A stretch of 64,000 bases of DNA from JASLDZ01 sp038226305 (GTDB taxonomy: Bacteria; Pseudomonadota; Alphaproteobacteria; Caulobacterales; Caulobacteraceae): NCBI GenBank assembly GCA_038226305.1, contig JBBRQN010000010.1, positions 37,602 through 101,601 of the forward strand. Reading direction: 5' to 3'. The position numbers and the translations under genes were made by a program. Below are positions 8,021 to 16,465 of the stretch, in pieces (the first letter of the stretch is position 1; each line of letters opens with the position of its first letter). The notes below the pieces were generated by a model, which did no database searches, was not told the DNA's origin, and saw only the letters and a list, made by a program, of their open reading frames with translations.

Positions 8021-9645
8021 GGTGCCCGCCCCGCCTCGATGGCGTCGAGCATGCGCTCCAGCAGGCCGATCTCGTCGGCCTCGCCAGGGGGCTTGTCCCA
8101 GCGGATGCGGTGGATGCGGGGAAAGCGCATGGCCACGCCCGACTTGTGGCGCGTGGAGCGCTGCAACCCCTCGAACGCCACCTCCAGAACAAGGCCGAAG
8201 CCGCGATCCGCGCGAACCGACCGCACCGGGCCGAACCGCTCGACGGTGTTGTCGCGCACGAACTTGTCGAGCTTCACCAGCTCCTCGTCGGTGAAGCCGA
8301 AGTAGGCCTTGCCCACCGGCGTCAGCGCCCCCTCCTTCCACACCCCGAAGGTGTAGTCGGAATAGAAGCTGGAGCGTTTTCCGTGCCCGCGCTGGGCGTA
8401 CATCATCACCGCGTCCACCAGAAACGGATCGCGCTTCCACTTGAACCAGGGGCCCTTGGGGCGGCCGCTTTCGTAGGGGCTGTCCCACCGCTTCAGCATC
8501 AGCCCCTCGGCGGCCTGGGCGTCGCCTTCCGGCGGGTTGGCGCGCACCTGCGCCAGTGCCTCCCAGCTTTCGACGGGCACCAGCGGCGACAGGTCCAGCC
8601 GCTCGCCCCCGTGGGCCGCCACGAACGCTTCCAGCCGGGCGCGGCGTTCGCGCAACGGGAGGGAGCGAACGTCCTCCCCGTTCTCGCTCAAGAGGTCGTA
8701 GGCCCGGATTGCCGCCGGGAACGCCGCCATCGTCTTGGCATCGACGGTCTTGCGGTTCAGCCGCTGCTGCAGGTCGCCGAACGACGCGACGCGGTGGTGG
8801 CGAAGCACCAGGAGCTCCCCGTCGATGGCTCCCTCGAAGGTGAGCGCGCCCATCAGATCAGGGAAGGCACCGGAGATCTCATCGCCGGTGCGGGAGTAGA
8901 GGCGGTTCACCCCGCCCTCGCGCACGGCCTGCACGCGGATGCCGTCCCACTTCCATTCGGCGTAGTAGTCGGTGGCGGCGTAGCGGGCGAAATCGACGGC
9001 CTCGTCGATGGGCTGGGCCAGCATCACGGGGCGGAAGCGGCCGGGGGCGTTCGGGTTGGGGCGCTCCGCCCGCCCTTCCAGCCAGGCGAACAGCTCGGCG
9101 TAGGGGGGCTCCAGCGCGTGCCACACCTCGTCGATCTCCGACGCCGTGACGGTGTGTCCGTAGAGGCCGGCGAGGTCGGCGCAGGCCTGTTTCGCCAATC
9201 GGGCCGACAGCCCCACCCGCAGCGCGCCGGTGAGAAGCTTCAGGAGCGCCCACCGCCCGTCGGCGTCGCAGGCGTCTAGCCAACCTTCCAGAAGCGCGGG
9301 CGATGCGGCGCGGTGGCTGGCGCGGAGCGCATCCACCACTTCTGAAAGGTCGGGCTCGCGGTTGGCACCGGGCCGTTCGGGCCAGATCAGCGCCACGGTG
9401 TCGGCGAGGTCGCCCACGAAGTCGTAGGACCAGCCGAGGAGCACGGGGTCGACCCGCTGCTCCACGAGCTTTCGGATCATCGCGGGCTTCAGGGCGTGGA
9501 AGCTCAGGCTGCCCGTCAGCGCCGCCAGCGCCCAGCCGCGCTCTGGGTCTGGGGCGGTGTTCAGGTAGTCGCGCACCAGCCGCAGCTTGGCGTTGCGCGA
9601 TCCGGTGAGCTGAACCCGGTCCAGAAGGGTGGCGAAGGCGCGCAT
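8017..9645 (-). CDS. Cisplatin damage response ATP-dependent DNA ligase
   Basis: A 542-residue ATP-dependent ligase. The N-terminal half is the helical DNA-binding domain of LigB/LigC-like enzymes; the nucleotidyltransferase motif EWKWDGIR gives the adenylated lysine as about K232. Downstream are AEGLMLKRWDSPYESGR (motif IV/V region) and an OB-fold domain ending with SGVAMRFPRIHRIRWDKP. The family is named for cisplatin sensitivity of its mutants and usually sits with a ligase-associated exonuclease, helicase and phosphoesterase. Those partners are absent here; instead a UVR-motif gene overlaps its 3' end. It seals nicks during repair in the cytoplasm. Confidence 0.92.
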   Translation of the reverse strand: MRAFATLLDRVQLTGSRNAKLRLVRDYLNTAPDPERGWALAALTGSLSFHALKPAMIRKLVEQRVDPVLLGWSYDFVGDLADTVALIWPERPGANREPDLSEVVDALRASHRAASPALLEGWLDACDADGRWALLKLLTGALRVGLSARLAKQACADLAGLYGHTVTASEIDEVWHALEPPYAELFAWLEGRAERPNPNAPGRFRPVMLAQPIDEAVDFARYAATDYYAEWKWDGIRVQAVREGGVNRLYSRTGDEISGAFPDLMGALTFEGAIDGELLVLRHHRVASFGDLQQRLNRKTVDAKTMAAFPAAIRAYDLLSENGEDVRSLPLRERRARLEAFVAAHGGERLDLSPLVPVESWEALAQVRANPPEGDAQAAEGLMLKRWDSPYESGRPKGPWFKWKRDPFLVDAVMMYAQRGHGKRSSFYSDYTFGVWKEGALTPVGKAYFGFTDEELVKLDKFVRDNTVERFGPVRSVRADRGFGLVLEVAFEGLQRSTRHKSGVAMRFPRIHRIRWDKPPGEADEIGLLERMLDAIEAGRAP

Positions 9646-9827
9646 GGATCAGCTCAACGTGGGGCAGGGGCGAAGGGTTCGGAAGGGGTGCAGGGGCTGG
9701 CGGGTGTCGCGACGGGCATGGGTGGGAGGATGCGCCCACCAAAAAGGGGCGGGGCGGCCAGCCGTACGCGAAGCTTTGCCATTGGCAGGCAATGGGATCA
9801 TCCTGTGCAGGCAAGCCGCGGGGATTC

Positions 9828-10148
9828 ATGAGCACAGCAGCAGTCATCGCGGCAGCGGCTGACGACCGCGGTCGTCGTCGGGTGGTGGAGGAGTTCCGGC
9901 AGAACGGGGCGACATCCGCCGCCACCGCGATGCCCTTTCACCCCATCGGTCGCCACAGCCAAAGAGCCTTCGATCGGTTCGTGAGCGATCACGTGATCGT
10001 CGCGCTCCCCGGCGGGCACTATTGGCTGGACGAGGCGACCCTGGTGCAATCGACCGCCCAGCGGAGGCAGCGTGCGCTGGGCTTCGTCTTGGTGGCGGCG
10101 ATCGTGTTGCTGATCGTCCTTGCGGCGGTGGTGCTGCTCCCGCGCTGA
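9828..10148 (+). CDS. Hypothetical protein with one C-terminal membrane segment
   Basis: A 106-residue protein not assigned to a family. Residues 1-80 are soluble and mixed in charge, containing FDRFVSDHVIVALPGGHYWLDE; residues about 83-104 are a single strongly hydrophobic helix ending in LLPR, so this looks like a tail-anchored protein with the bulk in the cytoplasm. The ATG at 9828 follows GGGGA and was preferred over a start 36 bp upstream, which has no ribosome binding site. It is divergent from the DNA ligase with a 182 bp gap. Confidence 0.65.
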   Translation: MSTAAVIAAAADDRGRRRVVEEFRQNGATSAATAMPFHPIGRHSQRAFDRFVSDHVIVALPGGHYWLDEATLVQSTAQRRQRALGFVLVAAIVLLIVLAAVVLLPR

Positions 10149-10463
10149 GAAAACGCCAGCTCGCCCGCAGCAGGCGCGCTCACGGGCACTAGGCCAGACC
10201 GGCCAGCAGGACGCGCTCAGCCGAGCCTGGCGAACCGCCCGCTTGCGTGACGCCAATCGGTGAGCTTCCACCTAGCCCGCCGCCCGAGCGCGCAGGCAGG
10301 ATCATTCATGTCCCGCCCAGGAGCCGCTAGCCGCCCGCCAAGGTCATTGCCAACCCGCCTATGCCACACCCCAAAACGCCGAACGGCGGGGTGGATTGCT
10401 CCACCCCGCCGCCGGGTACGCACGTCTGGCCTCGAGGGGAGAGGCCGGGGTGTCTAGGTCGTC
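10149..10463. other. Intergenic region, 315 bp
   Basis: No supported gene. The right part holds two hairpins in the 3' flank of the repeat protein gene: the terminator-like stem at 10384-10411 and a smaller 6 bp stem (GGCCTC at 10429-10434 with GAGGCC at 10441-10446). The left part, after the stop of the tail-anchored protein, shows nothing recognisable. Confidence 0.6.
10384..10411 (-). terminator. Hairpin downstream of the 23-residue-repeat protein gene
   Basis: A perfect 11 bp stem, CGGCGGGGTGG with CCACCCCGCCG, and a 6-base loop. It lies 52 bp beyond the stop of the minus-strand gene. On the minus strand it is followed by a short T-containing tract (CGTTTTGG), weaker than a classic intrinsic terminator. 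Confidence 0.6.
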
Positions 10464-11939
10464 TTAGTTCCAGATGCCGAGGGCGCGGGCGGTTTCCAGC
10501 GTGAGCTGGCCCGAAGCCATCTTGTTGTCCTTCTGGAAGCGCAGCAGCGCCTCCGAAGTGGTCTGGGTGTAGAGGCCGTCGATCGGGCCGGCGTAGTAGC
10601 CGCGGGTGGTGAGCGCCTGCTGCATGCGGGCGATCATGTTCCCCGTGGCCGGCTGAGCCGAACCGCTCTGAGCCTGGGCCTGCGCCGTGACGGTGGCCGA
10701 GGCCGCCGCAGGAGCGTAGGCGCCGCGCTCGCCGTCGTAGCTGTGCGTCACCGTCGTGCCCTTGTAGGCCTTGGGCGGGGGCGCATAGACGGGCTTGGGA
10801 GCCGTATAGGTGGTCGTGGTCTCGTAGCCGCCCTTGGTGCCGTAGCTCGAGGTCGAGTGCGGCGGAGGCGTGTAGACTGGCGGCGTGTAGCTGGGCGTGC
10901 AGGAGCCGCCAGCGTCCGAGCAGTTGATCGCGTTGGCCGGAAGCGGGCCCTGGAGCTTGTCGTCGCAGATGACTTCGCGCCACTCGAGCTTGCCGCCGCC
11001 GACGAGCTTCTTCTTCTCGATGACCTTGTAGGTCGCCGGGATGGTGGTGCTCTCGACACGTTCCGGTCGGACCAGCACCTGGATGCGGATATTCTCGTAG
11101 ACGGCCGGGATTTCGCGCTTCTCGACGTGAGCCGCGATATCCACCACCTGGCGGGTGTAGCCCTTGTACTCGGGCGGCACGGCCACTTCGACGGTGCGGG
11201 CCGGCGTCTTCACGACGGTCTTGGTGACCGTCTTGTATTCGGCCGGGATCTCCACGAGGCAGAGCAGTTCACCCGTCGGCGCGACCTTGGTCGGGCCGTA
11301 GTAGGGCTTGCCGTCCACGACCGCGGGCAGATAGCCCGGGCCGGTGCCGGGGGAAGTGCCGTAGCCGGGCGTATGCCCCGCCAGACCCTTGCCGGGCTTC
11401 CAGACGGTGGTGGCTTCCTTGACCAGCACCTGCTCGGTGACCGTGCCGTAGGTGGCCGGGATCACTTCGATGCGGGTGTAGCCCGGCTTCACGGTGACCA
11501 CGCCGTCGGCGTAGCCCGAACCGGTGTAGCCGGGGGGCGGGCCGCCGGGACCGCCGGGGCCGTAGCCGCCGCCAGGACCACCCGAGCCGCCGGGACCACC
11601 AGGTCCGCCGGGGCCGTAGCCGCCGCCGATGGTGATGGTCTTATAGGTGCCGGGCACCACGATGTATTCGATGGACGCCTCGCGGACGAGGATCGTCTTC
11701 TCTTCCCAGCGCCACTCGCCAGGGATGACACGCAGCTCGGTCTTTTCCGGCGTGTCGATCACCTTGTCGGTGAACGTCTCGTAGATTTCAGGGGTCAATA
11801 CGCGTGCAAAGCACTGACCCGGCTTTGCGTTGGGCGGATAGTCCGCCGCGACGCCGCCATAGGAGTCGGCGAGCGCGACGGCCCCCGACATCAGAAGTGC
11901 CAGCCCCGAAGCGCCAGCCAAGATCACCGTCCTAGACAT
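10464..11939 (-). CDS. Secreted protein with 23-residue beta-type repeats and C-terminal peptidoglycan-binding domain
   Basis: A 491-residue exported protein. Signal peptide 1-25 ends at ALADS. Units of exactly 23 residues with consensus [VI]P-[AGP]-x-Y-x6-[VIK]-[VL]-V start at 71, 159, 230, 253, 276 and 299, the last four in uninterrupted tandem; a further unit at 94 is cut by a Gly/Pro-rich insert (105-140). A Pro/Tyr/Thr-rich linker (350-430) leads to a PG_binding_1 domain (433-491, RMQQALTTRGYYAGPIDGLY). The protein is probably held on the cell wall by its C-terminus with the repeats exposed. The start at 11939 has GGGGAA about 9 bp upstream, favouring it over an ATG at 11960. Function unknown. 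Confidence 0.82.
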   Translation of the reverse strand: MSRTVILAGASGLALLMSGAVALADSYGGVAADYPPNAKPGQCFARVLTPEIYETFTDKVIDTPEKTELRVIPGEWRWEEKTILVREASIEYIVVPGTYKTITIGGGYGPGGPGGPGGSGGPGGGYGPGGPGGPPPGYTGSGYADGVVTVKPGYTRIEVIPATYGTVTEQVLVKEATTVWKPGKGLAGHTPGYGTSPGTGPGYLPAVVDGKPYYGPTKVAPTGELLCLVEIPAEYKTVTKTVVKTPARTVEVAVPPEYKGYTRQVVDIAAHVEKREIPAVYENIRIQVLVRPERVESTTIPATYKVIEKKKLVGGGKLEWREVICDDKLQGPLPANAINCSDAGGSCTPSYTPPVYTPPPHSTSSYGTKGGYETTTTYTAPKPVYAPPPKAYKGTTVTHSYDGERGAYAPAAASATVTAQAQAQSGSAQPATGNMIARMQQALTTRGYYAGPIDGLYTQTTSEALLRFQKDNKMASGQLTLETARALGIWN

Positions 11940-11992
11940 AATCAGTTCCCCAGCCGACATGGCCCCCTCGAGCCCGACATACAGCTCGTTCT

Positions 11993-12021
11993 TAGCATCT
12001 TATTAAGCCGGTCGCGGTCAA
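11993..12021 (-). promoter_or_regulatory. Sigma-70-type promoter for the repeat protein gene
   Basis: On the minus strand a -35 TTGACC (12016-12021) and a -10-like ATGCTA (11993-11998) are 17 bp apart, about 55 bp upstream of the start codon at 11939. The spacing is ideal but the -10 is a weak match. Confidence 0.45.
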
Positions 12022-12165
12022 GCTAGTAGGCTTCTCCACACGGTTGAAAACGCCGCGACAGTTGCGCGCAGCCGACGAATGTGTGGCGCTCCAACGACAG
12101 TAAAACTGAGTAACCGGGCGTAGTTAACCGCTCCGGATAGACTCAAGTTCGACTCTGGCCGACGT

Positions 12166-12239
12166 TGGAGCGGGCAGCGGGAATCGAACCCGCACGAGCA
12201 GCTTGGGAAGCTGCCAGGCTACCACTACATCATGCCCGC
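12166..12239 (-). tRNA. tRNA-Gly (anticodon CCC)
   Basis: The minus strand folds as a full cloverleaf. Acceptor stem GCGGGCA pairs with TGCCCGC, followed by T and an encoded CCA (12166-12168). The T loop is GGTTCGATTCC, and the anticodon loop TTCCCAA gives anticodon CCC, read as glycine GGG. Length is 74 with CCA. It is a single gene, not in an array, and lies just upstream of the divergent CDF transporter gene. No integrase or att-like repeat is visible next to it. Confidence 0.95.
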
Positions 12240-12305
12240 GGAAGCCTGCGCACTCTAGCGCAGGCCAAAGCCTGCCGCCACCCATTCGGGAGCCCCTCCG
12301 GGTCG

Positions 12306-13292
12306 ATGTCGAAAGCCGCAACCCCGCATCACCATCATGGCCACGAGCACCCTGCGCACGCCCATGCGAAGGGGGGCGGGCATGGTCACCACCATCACGG
12401 CCACGGCGGACATTCCCATGCACCACAAGGGTTTAGCACCGCGTTCGCGGTCGGGGCGGCGCTGAACATCGGCTTCGTGGCGATCGAGGCGGCGGTGGGC
12501 TTCGCCTCCGGCTCGACGGCGCTGCTGGCCGACGCGGGGCACAACCTCGGCGACGTGGCGGCTCTGCTCGCGGCATGGGGTGCGGCCACCCTGGCGAGGC
12601 GCGGGCGCACCGAGCGGTTCACCTGGGGCCTGCGGTCCGCATCGATCCTGGCGCCGCTTTTCAATGCGGTGGTTCTGCTTGTGGTGACGGGCGCCATCGC
12701 TGCGGAGGCCGGGCGCCGGTTGCTACATCCGGTCGCAGCGCCTGGTTTGACGGTCGCGGCGGTCGCCTGCGCCGGGATTTTCGTCAACGGCGGCACCGCC
12801 TTGCTGTTCGCCGGCGGCCGGAAGGACGATGTGAACCGCCGGGCGGTGTTTCTTCACATGGCGGCCGATGCCCTGGTGTCCGCCGGGGTCGCGGGTGCCG
12901 GCCTCCTGATGTGGACGACGGGGTGGCTGTGGCTCGACCCCGTGGCCAGCCTTGTGGTGTCGGCGTTGATCATCGTGGCCAGCCTCGACCTGTTCCGCGA
13001 CACCGCGGTGCTGGCGATGGCTGGCACGCCGCCGGGGGTCGACCCCTTGGCCGTGCGCGCCTGGCTGGAGGCGCGGCCGGGGGTGGATCGTGTGCACGAC
13101 CTGCACATCTGGCCCATCGGCTCCACCGACACGGCGCTCACGTGCCACCTCGTCATGCCTGAGGGCTCGCCGGGCGACGCCTTCCTGGGCGAGACCACCC
13201 GCGAGCTGAATGCCCGCTTCGCCATCGGCCACGCCACCCTGCAGGTGGAGACAGACGCCGCCTGCGCCTGCCCCTTCGAGGATGCGGCCTAG
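12306..13292 (+). CDS. Cation diffusion facilitator (CzcD-like) metal efflux transporter
   Basis: A 328-residue CDF antiporter. It opens with a strongly His-rich cytoplasmic segment (about residues 8-38, with HHHHGHEHPAHAHA and more), a metal buffer typical of Zn/Co exporters. Six membrane helices follow, with the metal-site motifs LADAGHNLGD in helix 2 and HMAADALVSAG in helix 5. The C-terminal cytoplasmic domain carries DRVHDLHIWPIG. It exports Zn2+ or a similar metal in exchange for protons. ATG 12306 was chosen because the His tract begins right after it; the longer open frame runs into the tRNA. Confidence 0.92.
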   Translation: MSKAATPHHHHGHEHPAHAHAKGGGHGHHHHGHGGHSHAPQGFSTAFAVGAALNIGFVAIEAAVGFASGSTALLADAGHNLGDVAALLAAWGAATLARRGRTERFTWGLRSASILAPLFNAVVLLVVTGAIAAEAGRRLLHPVAAPGLTVAAVACAGIFVNGGTALLFAGGRKDDVNRRAVFLHMAADALVSAGVAGAGLLMWTTGWLWLDPVASLVVSALIIVASLDLFRDTAVLAMAGTPPGVDPLAVRAWLEARPGVDRVHDLHIWPIGSTDTALTCHLVMPEGSPGDAFLGETTRELNARFAIGHATLQVETDAACACPFEDAA

Positions 13293-13375
13293 GGGAACCG
13301 GTCGTGCGAACGACCCGCGTCTCAGTGCGTTAGGGCAGTCCCCCTGCCGTGCGAACGGCGACCCGGAGACCTGCC

Positions 13376-13810
13376 GTGGCCGATATGACCCTGCCCGAAC
13401 TCGCCAAGAAGCTCGCCGACATCGACTTCGCCATGCTGTTCACCCGCGCCGAGGGCGGCGAGCTCGCAGGCCGCCCCATGAGCAACAACGGGGAGGTCGA
13501 GTACGAGGGCACCTCCTACTACTTCACCTGGGATCACGCCCGCATGGTGCGAGACATCGAACGCGACCCGAAAGTGGCCCTGTCGTTCCAGGGTGCGAAG
13601 GGCCTGATCCCCAAGCCGCCGTTGATGGTCGCAGTGGAAGGCGAGGCGGAGCTGATCCGCGACCGTGCGGCGTTCGAGGCCCACTGGGACAAGAGCATGA
13701 ACCGCTGGTTCAAGGACGGCCCGGCCACCCCGGGGGTCACCCTGATCAAGGTCGTCGCCAAACGCATCCACTACTGGGACGGCGATGACGAGGGCGAGGT
13801 GAAGGTCTAG
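13376..13810 (+). CDS. Pyridoxamine 5'-phosphate oxidase-fold (general stress protein 26-like) protein
   Basis: A 144-residue split-barrel flavin-binding protein. The first strand region DFAMLFTRAEGGELAGRPM and the sequence YYFTWDHARMVRDIERDP match the PPOX/GSP26 group, and KSMNRWFKDGPATPGVTL is the typical C-terminal motif. It probably binds FMN or F420-like cofactors; the substrate is unknown. A GTG at 13376 with CGGAGA 8-9 bp upstream is the preferred start; ATG 13385 and GTG 13349 are alternatives. Confidence 0.8.
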   Translation: MADMTLPELAKKLADIDFAMLFTRAEGGELAGRPMSNNGEVEYEGTSYYFTWDHARMVRDIERDPKVALSFQGAKGLIPKPPLMVAVEGEAELIRDRAAFEAHWDKSMNRWFKDGPATPGVTLIKVVAKRIHYWDGDDEGEVKV

Positions 13811-13820
13811 CGGAGGATCG

Positions 13821-14864
13821 TCACGACCAGGGCTTGAAGTGCTTCGAGAGCTTCAGGCCCTGGCGCTGATAGTGGCTGCCGTCGAAGCCGTAGATGCGGG
13901 TGGGGCGCTCGGTGAGGGGTTCGTAGACCAGCCTCGCCACCGTCTGCCCGTCCTCCAGCAGGAACGGCGTCTCGTGCGAGCGTACCTCCAGCACGGCCTT
14001 GGAGCCCACCGCGTCGGCCTCGGCCGTGCCGAAGCCGGGGTCGAAGAAGCCCGCGTAGTGGACCCGGAACTCGCCCACGCTGGGGTCGATGGGCGTCATT
14101 TCGGCGGCCTGGTCGGCGGGAATTTCGACCGCCTCCTTCGACGCCAGGATGTAGAACTCGCCGGGATCAAGCAGGAGTTCGCCAACCCCTGCGCGGTTGA
14201 TCCGGGGCTCGAGCGGCTGCCAGAAGTCGGCCGCGAGATGGCTGTCCTCCTTGTCGAGGTCGATTACCCCGGCGTGGCGGCGGGCCCGGAAGCCGGCGAG
14301 GCTGCCGGTCAGGTCCACGCCCACGTCCTTGCTCAGCAGATGTGGAGGCGAGCCCCGGCGCAGGCGCAGCTGGTTCAGCCGCGTGCCGGTTCGCACCAGC
14401 ACGCTGAAGGTCTGCGGCGCGATCTCAACGTACAGCGGACCGGTATAGCCGTCGGCCACGTCGTCGAAGGTGGCGCCCCGGTCGGTGAGGAGGCGCACGA
14501 ACACGTCCACCCGCCCGGTGGAGCTCTTGGGGTTGGCGCGGCCCGAAACGCCTGTGGGCAGGGCCAGCCGCTCCTGCAATTCGGCGATGTACACGCAGCC
14601 GCGCTCCAGCACGGCGCCGCCGTTCGACAGGTCGAGCCGGTGCATGGCCACCTCGTCGATCCGCTCGGCCACGGTGCGGTTGCGCGGCAGGAACGAGGCG
14701 CGCACCCGCCAGACGGTGGCGCCCAGCCGCAGGTCGAGGCTGGCGGGCTGGATCTGATCGTCGCGCCATGGGGAGGGGGCGGACACCGCGCCCTCGTCCA
14801 TCAGCGCCTGCAGCGCCTGATAGGGCAGGATGCCGGGGGCAGGCTCGGAAGCGGACTCGGGCAA
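13821..14864 (-). CDS. dcd: 2'-deoxycytidine 5'-triphosphate deaminase (long alphaproteobacterial form)
   Basis: A 347-residue enzyme, about twice the length of E. coli Dcd, consisting of two dUTPase/Dcd-like modules. The first has QIQPASLDLRLG and SGRANPKSSTGRVDVF, the latter with the nucleotide-binding and catalytic residues of the family. The second half repeats the fold with WQPLEPRINR and FDPGFGTAEADAVGSKAVLE. It deaminates dCTP to dUTP for thymidylate synthesis. Related long forms occur next to metZ and apaG in other alphaproteobacteria, as here. The gene converges on the PPOX gene and is divergent from the esterase. Confidence 0.9.
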   Translation of the reverse strand: MPESASEPAPGILPYQALQALMDEGAVSAPSPWRDDQIQPASLDLRLGATVWRVRASFLPRNRTVAERIDEVAMHRLDLSNGGAVLERGCVYIAELQERLALPTGVSGRANPKSSTGRVDVFVRLLTDRGATFDDVADGYTGPLYVEIAPQTFSVLVRTGTRLNQLRLRRGSPPHLLSKDVGVDLTGSLAGFRARRHAGVIDLDKEDSHLAADFWQPLEPRINRAGVGELLLDPGEFYILASKEAVEIPADQAAEMTPIDPSVGEFRVHYAGFFDPGFGTAEADAVGSKAVLEVRSHETPFLLEDGQTVARLVYEPLTERPTRIYGFDGSHYQRQGLKLSKHFKPWS

Positions 14865-14972
14865 GGGCGTCTCCGAAGCGGAGGGGGGTTGTGGCGAAGG
14901 GTGGGCGCGGAGTCAAAGCGCGCGGGGCAGCTCTCGGTTGACGCCTCCCTGCGACCGGAAGACCACCGCTCC

Positions 14973-15809
14973 ATGATCCGACTCGCCGCCGCCCTCGCCC
15001 TCGCCCTGTGCGCCTTCGCTCCGCAGGCTGCAGCGCAGGCCCTGCCCGCCCAGCCGGGGCGGGAGATCGTGATCGGGCGGTCCTACTCGATCCGCTCGGT
15101 GATCCTGGGTGACGAGCGGCGACTGAACGTCTACCTGCCCGCCCACTATGCCGACGCCTCGCGGCGCTTCCCCGTGCTGGTCCTGCTGGACGGGGGAGAG
15201 GCGGAAGACTTCCACCCGATCTCGGGCCTGGCCCAGATCACCGCCGCCAACGGCTTCGGTCAGGAGCTGATCGTGGTGGGGATCGAGGGCGTGGACCGAC
15301 GCCACGACCTCACCCCGGTCATCGCCTCGGCCAAGGACCGCAAGGCCCTGCCCAAGGCCGGCGGCGCCGACGCCTATCGCCGCTTTCTGGTGGAGGAGGT
15401 GAAGCCGTGGATCGCCGCGCACTATCGCACCAGCGGCCGCACCGGCCTCGTCGGCGAGTCGCTCGCCGGGCTGTTCACGCTGGAGACCTTCCTGAAGAAC
15501 CCGGCGGCGTTCGACGACTACATCGCCTCCAGCCCCAGCCTGTGGCTCGACGATCAGGCGCTCTCAAGGGCGGCCGCGGACCGCCTGCGCAACGAGAGCT
15601 TCGCTGGGAAGCGGCTCTGGATCGGGCTGGGCAGCGAAGGCCCGGAGGTGCAGGCGGGAGCGGACCGGGTGGTCGCAGCCCTGAAGGCCGCCGCGCCTGC
15701 AGGGCTGACGTGGACGTTCGACCCCCGCCCCACCGAACGCCACGACACCACCTACGTCCCCGTGGTCACCGCGGCGCTCCGCAGCCTCTACCCGGCGGGC
15801 AAGCCGTGA
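14973..15809 (+). CDS. Secreted alpha/beta hydrolase, putative esterase (esterase D / IroE-like)
   Basis: A 278-residue protein with a clear signal peptide (LAAALALALCAFAPQAAAQA). The fold is that of the putative esterase family (PF00756-type): DERRLNVYLPAHY, FPVLVLLDGGE, and the nucleophile elbow GLVGESLAGLFTLE with a catalytic serine. The late ERHDTTYVP supplies the histidine. Relatives hydrolyse carbohydrate esters or siderophore esters in the periplasm; which one cannot be told. The start was taken at the ATG in front of the signal peptide; the open frame upstream is an antisense shadow of dcd. Confidence 0.82.
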   Translation: MIRLAAALALALCAFAPQAAAQALPAQPGREIVIGRSYSIRSVILGDERRLNVYLPAHYADASRRFPVLVLLDGGEAEDFHPISGLAQITAANGFGQELIVVGIEGVDRRHDLTPVIASAKDRKALPKAGGADAYRRFLVEEVKPWIAAHYRTSGRTGLVGESLAGLFTLETFLKNPAAFDDYIASSPSLWLDDQALSRAAADRLRNESFAGKRLWIGLGSEGPEVQAGADRVVAALKAAAPAGLTWTFDPRPTERHDTTYVPVVTAALRSLYPAGKP

Positions 15810-15877
15810 ACCCCAGCGGCTAGGCGGAGACGCCGGGGCGGTCTAGCCTCTTCGCCTGCAGCCAATCGGAGCGCCAG

Positions 15878-16381
15878 ATGGCCGAGCCCGTTCCCGCCGT
15901 CGAGCAACACGCCGAGGATCTGGCGGCGCGCGCGCCGGCTATGGTCGTGGTGGCCGAGCGGTGGCTGTCCATCGTGATCGCGGCCTTCCTCGTGTTCGCC
16001 GCGGTTCTGGGGCTGGGCGTGGCGGCCTTCCGGTTGATCGAGGGGCTGCTGCAGCATGGCCTCGACGCCCGGCTGATCGTCAGTGTGGTGGATCACCTGC
16101 TGCTGGTTCTGGTGCTGGTGGAGATCCTGCACACCGTGCGCCAGTCCATCGAAGCACGGGAGCTGCAAGCGGAACCGTTCCTGATCGTCGGCCTGATCGC
16201 CACGGTGCGGCGCATCCTTCTGGTCACCCTCGAAACCTCGGACGCCGCCGGGATGTCGCCGCAGGGGCTGGCGGAAAACTTCCAGCACAACATGATCGAG
16301 CTGGGTGTGCTGGCGGGCCTCACCGCGGTGCTGGTGGCCTCGATCTTCGTCGCCCGCCACAGCCGAGCTGGGCGCAAGTAG
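15878..16381 (+). CDS. PsiE-like phosphate-starvation-inducible membrane protein
   Basis: A 167-residue protein with four hydrophobic helices (about 28-50, 66-85, 100-117, 140-158). The region VDHLLLVLVLVEILHTVRQS followed by PFLIVGLIATVRRILL is the characteristic PsiE motif. In E. coli PsiE is controlled by PhoB and its biochemical role is unknown. The phosphate regulon lies 7 kb away here, but no Pho box is visible in the short 68 bp upstream gap, so Pho control is unproven. CGGAG 6 bp upstream supports the start. Confidence 0.8.
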   Translation: MAEPVPAVEQHAEDLAARAPAMVVVAERWLSIVIAAFLVFAAVLGLGVAAFRLIEGLLQHGLDARLIVSVVDHLLLVLVLVEILHTVRQSIEARELQAEPFLIVGLIATVRRILLVTLETSDAAGMSPQGLAENFQHNMIELGVLAGLTAVLVASIFVARHSRAGRK

Positions 16382-16465
16382 CCTCGGCTCAACCTCGCCC
16401 CAGCTTTCCTCGCCTTGACCAGCGCCCCTGCGCCCTGCCATCGCACGCGGCTTAAGGAGCATGTG

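Noticed and set aside
12166..12239. tRNA-Gly as an integration site
   Set aside because: No repeated tRNA 3' end, integrase or atypical composition found on either side.
16382..16465. SAM-II riboswitch upstream of metZ
   Set aside because: Expected in some alphaproteobacteria, but the 84 bp leader lacks the conserved SAM-II pseudoknot sequence.
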